Shown here piece after piece: positions 36,672 through 45,457 of a DNA stretch of 64,000 nucleotides. The stretch is from NCBI GenBank assembly GCA_947378845.1, contig CANCLQ010000003.1, positions 22,381-86,380 of the forward strand, read 5' to 3'. Position 1 is the first letter of the stretch. Each line of letters opens with the position of its first letter. The translations under genes and the position numbers were made by a program. Under the pieces are notes generated by a model. That model made no database searches, had not been told where the DNA came from, and saw only the letters and a list, made by a program, of their open reading frames with translations. This DNA is from Opitutia bacterium (lineage in GTDB: Bacteria > Verrucomicrobiota > Verrucomicrobiia > Opitutales > UBA953).

Positions 36672-37691
36672 ATGAGCGAATTAACTGAAAAAAAGCCCAC
36701 CAAGCCTGTGGTTCTGACCTGTGCCCAGCCGACTGGTCGTCTTCACCTAGGTAATTATTTAGGCGCCGTCTTGAACTGGGGTCGAATGCAACAGGACTAC
36801 GATTGTTTTTTCGGTATTGTAGATCAGCACGCGATCACTGTCCGCCAAGTGCCTGCTGAATTGAGAGACAATACGTACTCATGCTTGGCTCAGTATATGG
36901 CATGCGGTTTGGATCCGGCTCGAAGCCACCTTTTTGCCCAATCGCATGTCATCGGTCACACTGAGTTAGCTTGGATTCTCGGGTGCATTTGTCCTTTGGG
37001 ACAGTTGGAGCGGATGACGCAGTTTAAGGACAAAGCGCGCAAACAAGAGTCCATCGATGCGGGCCTATTGTATTATCCCGTTCTGATGGCCGCAGATATA
37101 TTATTATATAATGCCGAGCTGGTGCCAGTGGGTGATGACCAAAAGCAACACTTGGAGCTCGCCCGTGATTTGGCGGAGAAGTTTAACCACCGTTATTCCG
37201 AAACCTTTAAGGTGCCAGAACCCTTTATTTCCAAGGTCGGTTCGCGCATAATGTCCTTGCAGGATCCCACGGCAAAGATGTCGAAGTCCGACCCCAATCA
37301 GGCCGCAACGGTCTACATCACCGATCGCTCCGATGAGATTCGTAAGAAAATTATATCATCAGTGACAGACTCTGGATCTGAAGTCAGAGCAGGGGACGAC
37401 AAGCCAGGTGTAACCAATCTCCTGACGATTATGTCGGCCTGCACCGGTCGTTCAATGGACACACTGCAAGCGGAGTTTTCTGGAAAAGGCTACGGCGACT
37501 TCAAGAAGGCTGTGGCCGACGTTGTAGTCGCAACAATTGATCCCGTGCGTACGCGTTACGAAGAACTAATCAAGGACCGCGAAGCTCTGAACAAGGTTTT
37601 CAAAGCCGGCGCCGAACAGGCGCAGGCCGTCGCTTTTAAGACGCTTTCGAAGGTCAATCGTAAGGTTGGCTTTGTTGAAAGACCTCGATAA
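36672..37691 (+). CDS. trpS: Tryptophanyl-tRNA synthetase
   Basis: This class Ic synthetase charges tRNA-Trp. The HIGH-equivalent is in 'CAQPTGRLHLGNYLGAVLNW' near residue 17 and the KMSKS loop is 'PTAKMSKSDPNQA' near residue 200. 'LYYPVLMAADILLYNAELVP' and 'VGDDQKQHLELARDLAEKFN' are TrpRS blocks. At 339 residues the length is normal. A GAGAGG sequence precedes the start codon by a few bases, a rare case of a plausible Shine-Dalgarno element in this window. Confidence 0.96.
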   Translation: MSELTEKKPTKPVVLTCAQPTGRLHLGNYLGAVLNWGRMQQDYDCFFGIVDQHAITVRQVPAELRDNTYSCLAQYMACGLDPARSHLFAQSHVIGHTELAWILGCICPLGQLERMTQFKDKARKQESIDAGLLYYPVLMAADILLYNAELVPVGDDQKQHLELARDLAEKFNHRYSETFKVPEPFISKVGSRIMSLQDPTAKMSKSDPNQAATVYITDRSDEIRKKIISSVTDSGSEVRAGDDKPGVTNLLTIMSACTGRSMDTLQAEFSGKGYGDFKKAVADVVVATIDPVRTRYEELIKDREALNKVFKAGAEQAQAVAFKTLSKVNRKVGFVERPR

Positions 37692-37712
37692 ATACTTTTA
37701 ACCACCCCACCC

Positions 37713-38816
37713 ATGAATCGCGAAATCGAAAAAATTCTTAAAGAAAAATGGTTTTTAGTCGCTGCGGATTTTATCGCAGTGATTGCGGTGCTTCTTCTCG
37801 GGTTGAATCCGCATGACGGCGTTGAGGCCTTCTTAGCTATTCTCGGTATTTTGGGCGCATCACTTATCGTCGTGGTGCCAGTTATTTTAGAAGGCGGCGA
37901 AACCAAGCAACGCTTAGCAGAGTTGGCTCGCTTGCGAGCGGCCGTGAAGGAAGAAATCGATTCTACGCGTGCGGATTATCGTAATGGCACTGAAGTCTTA
38001 GTGGCACGCGTGAATGATTTAGAGAAAAATTTACGTCAAGCGAACGAAGCTTTGGCGCAGAAAGCATCAGCCGAATTGAATGCGGTTAAGGCAGCGCAAG
38101 CTGCGATTGAAGCCAAGGTTGCGGCACTGGCGGCGGCCGCCGCGGAGGCGGGTCAATCGATTAAGAAAGAAGAAATTGAAGCGCTGAGTGAGCAATTAGA
38201 AGGCTTGGCTAACACTGTGCGTGGCTTGGTTGCTGACGCTGAAGAATCTTTAGACGATGTTAAGAAAGCTCGTGATGAAGCGAAGAAGGCGACAAAAGGT
38301 TTAGAGAAAACTAACGACGCCTTAGAGAAGTTACAGTCCGCCGTCGATGGACTGCGCACAACGTCGCACACCCATTCGAGTTCGGCTGCTCCGAATGAAG
38401 AGCTGATTGAAGAAACAGCAGCAGAGGATTCTAAGGAAGAAGTAAAAGAAGCTGAGGCTGACGAAGCTGAAGAAGTCGAAGTCGAGGACGAAGAAGCGGT
38501 CGAGGAAGTTGAAGAGGTGGCTGCTCCTGTGGAGGTCGCTACTTCGGCTAGCTCGGGTACCGCCTTAATTATTAATTTGATGATCGGAATTGGTAATAAG
38601 CCATTCGTGCGTGGCACGGGCCCTGGCTTGAGTCAGGACAAAGGTGTGCCGATGAATTTCTTAGGTATCGGACGCTGGCAGTGGGTTTCACCTGAGCCAG
38701 ATGCGCCTGCGACAATTGAGGTATGGAAGAATGATGAGGCCCCATTAGGTGAGCCATTGCACCTTTCGGGCGGCGAGCCAGTTGAGGTAGATGAGAGCCA
38801 TTTCACGGGCGCGTAA
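37713..38816 (+). CDS. Membrane-anchored coiled-coil protein with acidic linker and small C-terminal domain (unknown function)
   Basis: I do not recognise a characterised family. The 367 residues divide clearly. Two membrane helices lie at about 13-31 and 39-57, a long Ala/Glu/Lys coiled coil at about 62-225, a Ser/His patch, a strongly acidic Glu/Asp/Val run at about 228-270, and a compact domain at 284-360 with 'GNKPFVRGTGPGLSQDKGVP' and 'IGRWQWVSPEPDAPATIEVW'. That last domain looks like a small beta-sandwich, possibly carbohydrate-binding-like, and similar hypothetical domains occur in Verrucomicrobia. With a short helical hairpin in the membrane, the coil and C-terminal domain probably face the cytoplasm. 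The next gene starts 2 bases after its stop. Confidence 0.75.
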   Translation: MNREIEKILKEKWFLVAADFIAVIAVLLLGLNPHDGVEAFLAILGILGASLIVVVPVILEGGETKQRLAELARLRAAVKEEIDSTRADYRNGTEVLVARVNDLEKNLRQANEALAQKASAELNAVKAAQAAIEAKVAALAAAAAEAGQSIKKEEIEALSEQLEGLANTVRGLVADAEESLDDVKKARDEAKKATKGLEKTNDALEKLQSAVDGLRTTSHTHSSSAAPNEELIEETAAEDSKEEVKEAEADEAEEVEVEDEEAVEEVEEVAAPVEVATSASSGTALIINLMIGIGNKPFVRGTGPGLSQDKGVPMNFLGIGRWQWVSPEPDAPATIEVWKNDEAPLGEPLHLSGGEPVEVDESHFTGA

Positions 38817-38818
38817 GC

Positions 38819-39895
38819 ATGTTTAGGCTGCTGGCCATATTGGTATGCTTGGCCACATTAAGTCCGGCGGAAGAGGTGCTGCCCGAGCTCCCACGTGTTT
38901 ATTCTAACGATTCGTCGCTAGGTTTAATTTTGGGTCACGACTTAACTGAGGTCGGCTATGTTGCGGCCCACTGTGAGGCAACGGACCGTTATCTTAAGCA
39001 GATCTTGTTCACGCCTGCATTGGCTTCTCCAAAAGCGCGAATCGAAATTCTAGATCCAGCCGAGCCAGCTAATGTCTCCGTGCGAAATTTCGGAGGCGAA
39101 GCCTTTATCCAAGTCCAACTTGGCAAATCGATTGATCCATCGCGACTCGCGGCCGAGGTCGGAGCGAGAACGTGGTTAGCACGAGCAGCAATGGCGGCGG
39201 GTAAGCCAGTGGATATTGCTCCTCGCTGGTTGCAGGTCGCACTTATTTCAGAAACACGTGCCATGTTGAGACCCGCGTTATTAGATTTATGGTATCGCGA
39301 AGGTAGGCTCAATGCTCCCGATGCCTTGCAAAATATTTTGGCGGGTCGTGCGACCGATGGAGAAACTTTCTTATTCTGGCGTGCGTTGCGTGCTGAGTTG
39401 GGTCCATCTTCGGAGCAGGTGAAGGTAATGATTGCGGTGGCACAGGGGGCGGACTTTACGCAATGTTTACCGAAGCAAAAAGCCTTCACCGAAGGCAGTT
39501 GGCAGTTGGCTCGTGCGAATTTATTACTGACCCGAAATCCGGTAAGTTTGGGGATGCGCGAATCAGCAGAATCGCTGGATGATATCTCCCGCTTTGTTTA
39601 TGATCTCGGACAGGGCGATGTAGTTTTGACGGGTCCGCAGGCTGCGCTGCAGAAAGACGTGCCCGGAATTAAATCGGGCATGGAAGCTCGCCTCGCTACA
39701 TTGCGTCGGGAGATTTTAAGACAAAACCCAGTTTACCATAACGCTTGGCGTTTGTTCGGTGCTTGGCTTGAAAGTTTTCCTAAAGCTAAGCCTGAAGAGC
39801 TCGATAAATTATGGGAGGACTTTTTAAAAGAGCGCCAAGCGGCCGATGTGTTGCGCAATGAAGTCGAGTCGACGTTGTCCAAAGTCCGTGACTAA
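38819..39895 (+). CDS. Secreted protein of unknown function paired with the coiled-coil protein
   Basis: The 358-residue product starts with a signal peptide (about 17 residues, ending 'LSPAEEV'). The mature part is mixed alpha/beta without motifs I can name. It has 'RVYSNDSSLGLILGHDLTEV', 'AFIQVQLGKSIDPSRLAAEV' and a C-terminal helical region rich in Leu/Trp ('YHNAWRLFGAWLESFPKAKP'). There is no CxxC, Walker or protease motif. It lies 2 bases after the coiled-coil gene and is followed immediately by a strong terminator, so these two genes form a closed transcription unit. Confidence 0.7.
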   Translation: MFRLLAILVCLATLSPAEEVLPELPRVYSNDSSLGLILGHDLTEVGYVAAHCEATDRYLKQILFTPALASPKARIEILDPAEPANVSVRNFGGEAFIQVQLGKSIDPSRLAAEVGARTWLARAAMAAGKPVDIAPRWLQVALISETRAMLRPALLDLWYREGRLNAPDALQNILAGRATDGETFLFWRALRAELGPSSEQVKVMIAVAQGADFTQCLPKQKAFTEGSWQLARANLLLTRNPVSLGMRESAESLDDISRFVYDLGQGDVVLTGPQAALQKDVPGIKSGMEARLATLRREILRQNPVYHNAWRLFGAWLESFPKAKPEELDKLWEDFLKERQAADVLRNEVESTLSKVRD

Positions 39896-39896
39896 T

Positions 39897-39924
39897 AAAA
39901 AAGCCAACCGAATGGTTGGCTTTT
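39897..39924. terminator. Bidirectional intrinsic terminator
   Basis: A perfect 9-base stem (aagccaacc at 39901-39909 and ggttggctt at 39914-39922) with a GAAT loop is flanked by A-runs on the left and T-runs on the right. It can end transcription from the secreted-protein gene on the plus strand and from the small membrane protein gene on the minus strand. Confidence 0.9.
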
Positions 39925-39944
39925 ATTTCGAATATAAAATCGAA

Positions 39945-40208
39945 TTACCGATTATTGTCCGAAGCTTGTGACTTCTGGAGAATTTGATCGGCGAGGGTGA
40001 CGCGGAAGAGGGAGAGGGCCATCCAGAGAACGCCGGCGAGGCAAGCGCCACAATAGGCAGCACCGAGCCAGATGGCGGTCTCGCTCGCTTCCTGCCAAGG
40101 CACGTGCTTCTTGAGGACGGTAACGATCCAAACGTAAAAAATTCCAGTGAGGATAAGGTCAATGATGGCACCCTGTTTGGTGACTAACTTTGGCTTCGAA
40201 TTGTCCAT
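39945..40208 (-). CDS. Small membrane protein, two helices, unknown function
   Basis: I start at the Met of MDNSKPKLVTKQGAIIDL because the longer frame adds a non-conserved-looking segment. The 87-residue product has two hydrophobic helices ('IDLILTGIFYVWIVTVL' and 'IWLGAAYCGACLAGVLWMAL') and charged ends. I cannot assign a family. It ends at the bidirectional terminator and lies divergent from ileS. Confidence 0.6.
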   Translation of the reverse strand: MDNSKPKLVTKQGAIIDLILTGIFYVWIVTVLKKHVPWQEASETAIWLGAAYCGACLAGVLWMALSLFRVTLADQILQKSQASDNNR

Positions 40209-40268
40209 GGAGGTGACATTGGTGAATGGATTGCTTTGGCCTGTCAACCTTCACTGATTTACAAGGAT

Positions 40269-40297
40269 TTGAGGTAGGTTTTGTACAAAAATAGCAT
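40269..40297 (+). promoter_or_regulatory. Candidate promoter for ileS
   Basis: TTGAGG and TAGCAT (each 4 of 6 to consensus) are spaced by 17 bases. The resulting leader to the ileS start would be about 88 bases. It contains a short inverted repeat (ggca-gtttct-tgcc) but no T-box signature that I can see. Confidence 0.35.
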
Positions 40298-40392
40298 CTC
40301 CAACCTTGCTTAGGTGCGATTGCCGTTCACCCTGCCCGCCCTTGGCAGTTTCTTGCCACTTTTGAATAACCCCTTTTATCTCACCTTCCACT

Positions 40393-43218
40393 ATGGCCGA
40401 AGAGCTCAAGGACACCCTTAATTTGCCAGTAACTGATTTCCCGATGAGGGCTGGTTTAGCTGAGCGCGAGCCTCAGAGAATGGCACATTGGGAGCGAATG
40501 GGTCTTTACGAGCAGATCCAGAAGAGAGCTAAGGGTAAGCCAGCTTTCGTGCTGCACGACGGTCCGCCATTTACGAATGGCGACGTCCACATCGGAACCG
40601 CGCTTAACAAACTGCTGAAGGATTCGATTCTGCGTTATAAATCGATGCGCGGATTCAGGACGCCGTATGTTCCCGGCTGGGATTGTCACGGTTTGCCGAT
40701 CGAACACAAGGTGATGAAGGAACTGCAGGCTAAGAAACAATCGTTAGACGCATTGGGTGTACGAAAGGCCTGTGCAGAATTTTCCGCCGCTTATATCGAG
40801 AAGCAGCGCGGACAGTTTAAGCGCCTCGGTGTCCTGGCTGATTGGAAGTCGGAATACCGCACGATGGATCCAGCCTATGAGGCAGAAATTTTAAAAGGCT
40901 TCGCGAGTTTCGTGGAGCAAGATTTAGTCTACCGTTCGAAGAAGCCCGTGTATTGGTCGATCCCATGTCAGACTGCTTTAGCTGAAGCAGAAATCGAATA
41001 CCTCACAAAGCGCTCTTATTCTATTTGGGTTTCATTCGCGGTGCCGCAGCCGGCTGCTAAATCATTAAAGCCAGCCCATCCACTCTCGGTGGTGATTTGG
41101 ACGACCACGCCTTGGACGCTTCCTGCTAATCTCGCAATCGCTGTTCACCCTGAGCTCGAGTATGTCGAAGTTCGTCACGGCGAAAAATCTTATTTGGTAG
41201 CGAGTGCCCGTCGTGATGCGTTTGTCGCTGAGTGTGGACTCGAGGGTGCCACTGATGGCTTCCGCGTTAAGGGACAAGCACTTGAAGGCCTGATTGCACG
41301 TCATCCATTTATCGAACGCGACTCGCCTGTGGTGGTTGCGGATTACGTTACCACGGATGCCGGATCAGGCTGCGTGCATACTGCGCCGGGTCACGGCTTA
41401 GAAGATTTTCAAACTGGAAACAAATATGGCATGGAGCCTTATTGTCCGGTCAAGGATGACGGGACTTATGTTAATGACGGAAAAGTTCCCGCTGAGCTTG
41501 TTGGCGTCACGGTTTTAGAAACCGACGGAAAAAATCCTGCGAACATTGCCGTGCTCGGATTATTAAAAGCGCGCGGCGCTTTGATTAAGTCGCAAACTTT
41601 CGAGCACCAGTATCCGCATTGCTGGCGCTCAAAATCGCCCGTTGTTTTCCGCGCAATGGATCAATGGTTCGTGGGTCTAAATCGAGGCGGCTTGCGCACT
41701 AAGGCGCTCGCAGCGATTGGTCAGGTGACATGGATTCCTGCCAGCGGCGAGAATCGTATTCGTGCCGCAGTGGAAGGCCGACCCGACTGGTGTATTTCTC
41801 GTCAACGCGCCTGGGGTGTACCCATCCCTTCATTTTATTCACCTTCAACCGGAGAATCTTATATTGATGCCGGCATGGTGCGTCACGTTGCAGCACAAGT
41901 AGCCACGAGTGGTGGCGACTGGTGGTGGGCGTCGACAATCGAGCAAATTTTACAAGGTGCACCTGTGCCTGCGGCGTGGCCGAAGGATATCCGTAAGGGC
42001 ACTGACACGTTAGACGTTTGGATTGATTCAGGATCGAGTCACTTGGCTGTCTGTGCGCGTCACCCGGACTTACATTGGCCTGCTGATCTTTATTTAGAAG
42101 GATCTGACCAGCATCGTGGTTGGTTCCAATCGTCGCTTTGGACAGCCATCGCAGTCAAGGGCTCGGCACCCTATCGCTCCGTTCTCACACACGGATTTGT
42201 AGTGAACGAGAATCGCCAGAAAATTTCTAAGTCGGATAACTCAGGCAAGCCGCAAACCGCTGATGATTATGTTAAAAAATACGGAGCAGACATCGTGCGC
42301 TTGTGGGTGGCCTCAGAGAATTACCAGAGCGACATTCCGATCTCGGAAGCAATTTTTGAAACCATCTCAAATCAGTATCGCGGCATGCGTAATTCGCTGC
42401 GTTACCAGTTAGGCAATTTATATGATTTTGACGCTGCTAAAGATGCGTTGCCGATTGCTAAACTCACATTGATTGATCGCTGGCTCCTCGTGGAGACCGC
42501 TAAATTAATTCGTGAAGTCACCGATGCGTGTGAGCGTAATGAGTTCCACCGCGCGGCCGCAGCTCTGGCAGGTTTTACGACGGGAGTTCTTTCGGCGACT
42601 TATCATAATATTGTTAAAGACCGATTGTACACGCGTGCACCGAATGACGTGGAACGTCGTTCGACGCAGACGGCGATCAACATTGTCCTAAGGGCATACC
42701 TTAAGTTGATTGCACCATTCGTTCCATTTACTGCCGACGAAGCTTGGTCGCATTTATCAACGCGTCAGGAATACACGACCGACTCTTCGATTCATTTACA
42801 GGACTGGCCTCAAGTTGACGCACAGTGGGAAGACGCTGCTGGCCGCGATGCCCATGCCGCCTTCCAGTCGATTCAAGCCTTGGCGGCACAGGTAAACATC
42901 CCGATGGAAAAACTGCGTCAGGAGAAGAAGATCGGCCAGTCTCTTGAGGCTGCAGTCGTTGTTACGGGTGACCCTGCTTCGCCTGATTTTGCCTTATTAA
43001 GCCGACATACTGAGATGCTTTCTGAGTTCTGGATTGTTTCAGCGGTCTCGCTGGTCGCTCAACCTGGATCCCAACTGTCTTTCGCTGTCGACCATGCGGT
43101 GGGCGTTCGTTGCCCACGCTCGTGGCGCTGGGTTCCTACGCTTGTAGAGGCAGGAAAATTCGGTATGGTCTCCCCGCGTTGCCGCGAGGCCCTTTTAGTA
43201 AAATATCCCCAAAACTAA
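40393..43218 (+). CDS. ileS: Isoleucyl-tRNA synthetase
   Basis: The enzyme charges tRNA-Ile and edits mis-activated valine. The HIGH motif is in 'GPPFTNGDVHIGTALNKLLK' near residue 56, and KMSKS is present as 'RQKISKSDNSGKPQT'. The editing domain spans about residues 200-400 ('VIWTTTPWTLPANLAIAVHP' and 'GSGCVHTAPGHGLEDF'). At 941 residues it matches the bacterial type. The C-terminal zinc finger that usually has two C-x2-C pairs is degenerate here, with C907-x2-S910 and S927-x2-C930. A pyrimidine-rich leader precedes the start. Confidence 0.96.
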   Translation: MAEELKDTLNLPVTDFPMRAGLAEREPQRMAHWERMGLYEQIQKRAKGKPAFVLHDGPPFTNGDVHIGTALNKLLKDSILRYKSMRGFRTPYVPGWDCHGLPIEHKVMKELQAKKQSLDALGVRKACAEFSAAYIEKQRGQFKRLGVLADWKSEYRTMDPAYEAEILKGFASFVEQDLVYRSKKPVYWSIPCQTALAEAEIEYLTKRSYSIWVSFAVPQPAAKSLKPAHPLSVVIWTTTPWTLPANLAIAVHPELEYVEVRHGEKSYLVASARRDAFVAECGLEGATDGFRVKGQALEGLIARHPFIERDSPVVVADYVTTDAGSGCVHTAPGHGLEDFQTGNKYGMEPYCPVKDDGTYVNDGKVPAELVGVTVLETDGKNPANIAVLGLLKARGALIKSQTFEHQYPHCWRSKSPVVFRAMDQWFVGLNRGGLRTKALAAIGQVTWIPASGENRIRAAVEGRPDWCISRQRAWGVPIPSFYSPSTGESYIDAGMVRHVAAQVATSGGDWWWASTIEQILQGAPVPAAWPKDIRKGTDTLDVWIDSGSSHLAVCARHPDLHWPADLYLEGSDQHRGWFQSSLWTAIAVKGSAPYRSVLTHGFVVNENRQKISKSDNSGKPQTADDYVKKYGADIVRLWVASENYQSDIPISEAIFETISNQYRGMRNSLRYQLGNLYDFDAAKDALPIAKLTLIDRWLLVETAKLIREVTDACERNEFHRAAAALAGFTTGVLSATYHNIVKDRLYTRAPNDVERRSTQTAINIVLRAYLKLIAPFVPFTADEAWSHLSTRQEYTTDSSIHLQDWPQVDAQWEDAAGRDAHAAFQSIQALAAQVNIPMEKLRQEKKIGQSLEAAVVVTGDPASPDFALLSRHTEMLSEFWIVSAVSLVAQPGSQLSFAVDHAVGVRCPRSWRWVPTLVEAGKFGMVSPRCREALLVKYPQN

Positions 43219-43227
43219 TTTATCTTC

Positions 43228-44283
43228 ATGCCTAAGAAACCTGCCCCCAAAAAACCCGCCGCAAAACCTGCAGCGAAGAAAGCACCCGCTAAGAGTTCAG
43301 CTCCAGTAAAGAAACTGGTTGTTCCAGCGAAGAAGCCAGTCCCTTCTAAAGTTGTAGCCGCTAAAGCACCGCTAGCCAAAGGCGGAAAGCCATTAGCCAA
43401 AGTGGACCCCAAAAAAGTTTCGGCAGTTAAACCAGTTGCCGGTGCAAAGTCGGCCAAAGGTCCACTTAAGAAGGTCGATAAAATCGAACACGAGAAGCAG
43501 AAGAAGTTACTCGATAACCATCGCAGTAGCCACTCTCAGTCGGGTGAAATCATCGTACCCGTTCGACCCAAGTTACAATTCTTTACTGTGCAGTGTGTTT
43601 TAGATTTTCTTAAGAGCCGAAAGAAAGAAGGCGCAAAACTTAATCTCTGGGTTCCAGATGAAGAGCGTAAGGCTCGCGAAAAGGCTGCGATTGCTTCGCG
43701 CGATAAAAATCCGAAGAAGCAAAATGTAGCAGCTGCATCGATTGCAGATCTCTTGGGTGGTTCGAATCCTTTCCGCAAGGGCGGCAGCACGCACGACGAG
43801 TCGAAACAGATTCCTGAGAAGTTGCGCCGTTATTACCACCTCTTGCTTGCGATGCGTGAGGCCATTCAGAAGGGCTTAGCATTCCACGCCGAAGAAGCGC
43901 TAAAGAAGAATGGTAAGGACGATGCGGGCGATCTCTCGGGCTATTCTCAACACATGGCTGACGCCGGTAGTGATACCGCTGATCGCGACTTTGCATTGTC
44001 ACTGATTTCAAACGAGCAGGAAGCCCTGAAAGAAATTGCTGACGCCATCACGCGCATGAAGAGCGGCGGTTATGGTGTTTGCGAAATCACTGGTAAGGCC
44101 ATTCCGCACGCACGCTTAATGGCGGTTCCATTTACTCGCTACTCACTCGAAGGTCAGAAAGAATTAGAACGCAATCGCCGAGCCAATCGCCGCCGTGGTG
44201 GTAACCCGCTCGGAGAAATTGGTGACGAAGTTGGCTTCGGTACGGGTGGCGGTGGTGGTGAAGACGACTCTCCTGAATCTTGA
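43228..44283 (+). CDS. DksA/TraR-like protein with Lys/Pro/Ala-rich N-terminal tail
   Basis: The 351-residue protein has three parts. Residues 1-90 are extremely rich in Lys, Ala and Pro ('KKPAPKKPAAKPAAKK'), like a histone H1 tail. Residues 90-200 hold a short globular region ('HSQSGEIIVPVRPKLQFF'), and from about 230 a coiled coil leads to a DksA-like end ('MKSGGYGVCEITGKAIPHAR', 'PFTRYSLEGQKELERN'). DksA binds the RNA polymerase secondary channel. The zinc site is reduced to one Cys (C284), so zinc is probably not bound. The Gly/Asp/Glu-rich tail overlaps the lspA start by 4 bases. Confidence 0.78.
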   Translation: MPKKPAPKKPAAKPAAKKAPAKSSAPVKKLVVPAKKPVPSKVVAAKAPLAKGGKPLAKVDPKKVSAVKPVAGAKSAKGPLKKVDKIEHEKQKKLLDNHRSSHSQSGEIIVPVRPKLQFFTVQCVLDFLKSRKKEGAKLNLWVPDEERKAREKAAIASRDKNPKKQNVAAASIADLLGGSNPFRKGGSTHDESKQIPEKLRRYYHLLLAMREAIQKGLAFHAEEALKKNGKDDAGDLSGYSQHMADAGSDTADRDFALSLISNEQEALKEIADAITRMKSGGYGVCEITGKAIPHARLMAVPFTRYSLEGQKELERNRRANRRRGGNPLGEIGDEVGFGTGGGGGEDDSPES

Positions 44284-44852
44284 TTTCAAGTAAGTCCATC
44301 TTAACGCGCCTGCGCCCCTATGTTCCATTTTGGAGCGTAGTGGCGGGGGTTTTTATTTTGGATGTGCTGACAAAGTTTTGGGTCGTTCAATCGATTCCGT
44401 TTGGCTCCTATTATTTAGACGACCCCGAGCGTACGCCCATTATAGTATTTTCCCGATTCTGGATTGTGCATGTTGGTAATAAAGGTGCCGCATGGGGATT
44501 GGGTGCGCAGTATGACGTCCGCCCGTTCTTAGTTTTCCTAGCATTGGCGGTGTTGGCCTTAGTCTGGCGCTGGCGTAAACCTTTGTTGCGTGAGTTGGCT
44601 CTGGGGCAATGGGCATTCGGACTTTTTGTTGGTGGAACTTTGGGCAATGTGCGTGACCGTGTTTTTGGTGATCACGTCATCGATTTCATCGATGTGCATT
44701 TACCTTATTATCGTTTCCCAGCTTTTAATGTCGCTGACTCGTGTATCTGCGTTGGTGTTTTTCTCTACCTCTTCATGTCTTACCGCGATGATCGTCTACG
44801 ACGTGAAGCCATCGCATCACATGCGGGTGAAGATTTCCCGCCTCGTTCATGA
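44280..44852 (+). CDS. lspA: Lipoprotein signal peptidase (signal peptidase II)
   Basis: LspA removes signal peptides from diacylglyceryl-modified prolipoproteins in the inner membrane. The start is TTG at 44280, overlapping the upstream stop (TTGA). The 190-residue protein has four membrane helices and the family blocks 'VHVGNKGAAWGLGA', 'FVGGTLGNVRDRVFGDHVID' with the first catalytic Asp, and 'FPAFNVADSCICVGVFLYL' with the second. Coupling to the DksA-like gene is common in this phylum's relatives as far as I can judge from the arrangement, but I cannot confirm it. It overlaps the flavin reductase-like gene by 4 bases. Confidence 0.92.
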   Translation: MISSKSILTRLRPYVPFWSVVAGVFILDVLTKFWVVQSIPFGSYYLDDPERTPIIVFSRFWIVHVGNKGAAWGLGAQYDVRPFLVFLALAVLALVWRWRKPLLRELALGQWAFGLFVGGTLGNVRDRVFGDHVIDFIDVHLPYYRFPAFNVADSCICVGVFLYLFMSYRDDRLRREAIASHAGEDFPPRS

Positions 44853-45457
44853 TTCGATTTGATGTGGCGGCTCATCCAGGAGCACGGGCTTACAAGTTAC
44901 TCGCCGGTCTCGTCGTGCCGCGGCCGATTGCCTTAGCCACTACGATCGACGCTGAAGGACGCACCAATGCGGCACCATTTTCTTTTTTTAACGTGATGGG
45001 GACTGAGCCGCCCATGGTGGTGCTTGCGCCCAGTGATCGCGATGATGGCACGCCTAAAGACACGGCAGCTAATTTAATCCTAAATGGCGAATGTGTGATT
45101 CATCTTTGTGATGAAGCATTGGCGGAGAGAATGGTTGCGTGTGCCCGGTCACTCCCAGCGGGCGAAAGTGAAATCGAGAAAGGCAGATTCTTAACGCAAA
45201 AAGCAGAAAAGGTGCGTCCGCCTATTTTAACTGAATGCCCAGTAGCTTTAGAGTGCCGCGTGATTGATATCCGATACTACGGAGAAAATCGCCTGGTTGT
45301 GTTGGAGGTCCTTCTCGCACATGTGCGTGAAGGAGTTGCCGATCCTGAAACCTGGAAGGTGGATTATAAAAACTATGTACCTGTCGGACGATTGAATAGT
45401 CCCGACGGATATGTTCGGACAGTGGATCGCTTCCGAATGGATTTCCCGAAAGACTAG
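44849..45457 (+). CDS. Flavin reductase-like FMN-binding split-barrel protein
   Basis: The 202-residue protein has the flavin-reductase-like domain: 'YKLLAGLVVPRPIALATTID', 'NAAPFSFFNVMGTEPPMVVL', 'DTAANLILNGECVIHL' and 'LDVRY'-type strands near 'CPVALECRVIDIRYYGENRL'. Members bind FMN and either reduce it with NAD(P)H or act as flavin-dependent oxidoreductases, and the partner is not identifiable. It overlaps lspA by 4 bases at the start. Its stop TAG shares 4 bases (CTAG) with the convergent stop of the RluA-like gene. Confidence 0.85.
   Translation: MIRFDVAAHPGARAYKLLAGLVVPRPIALATTIDAEGRTNAAPFSFFNVMGTEPPMVVLAPSDRDDGTPKDTAANLILNGECVIHLCDEALAERMVACARSLPAGESEIEKGRFLTQKAEKVRPPILTECPVALECRVIDIRYYGENRLVVLEVLLAHVREGVADPETWKVDYKNYVPVGRLNSPDGYVRTVDRFRMDFPKD

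Noticed and set aside
38387..38540. Glu/Asp codon-rich tract that looked like a simple repeat
   Set aside because: It encodes an acidic linker with no regular repeat unit, so it is not a tandem repeat or CRISPR.
38153..38617. Long antisense reading frame rich in Ser, opposite the coiled-coil protein
   Set aside because: It arises from the Glu/Ala-rich codons of the sense gene and has no independent start context or family signature.
43215..43457. Antisense frame rich in Phe/Ala/Gly opposite the DksA-like tail
   Set aside because: It mirrors the Lys/Pro/Ala codons on the other strand and shows no protein family pattern.
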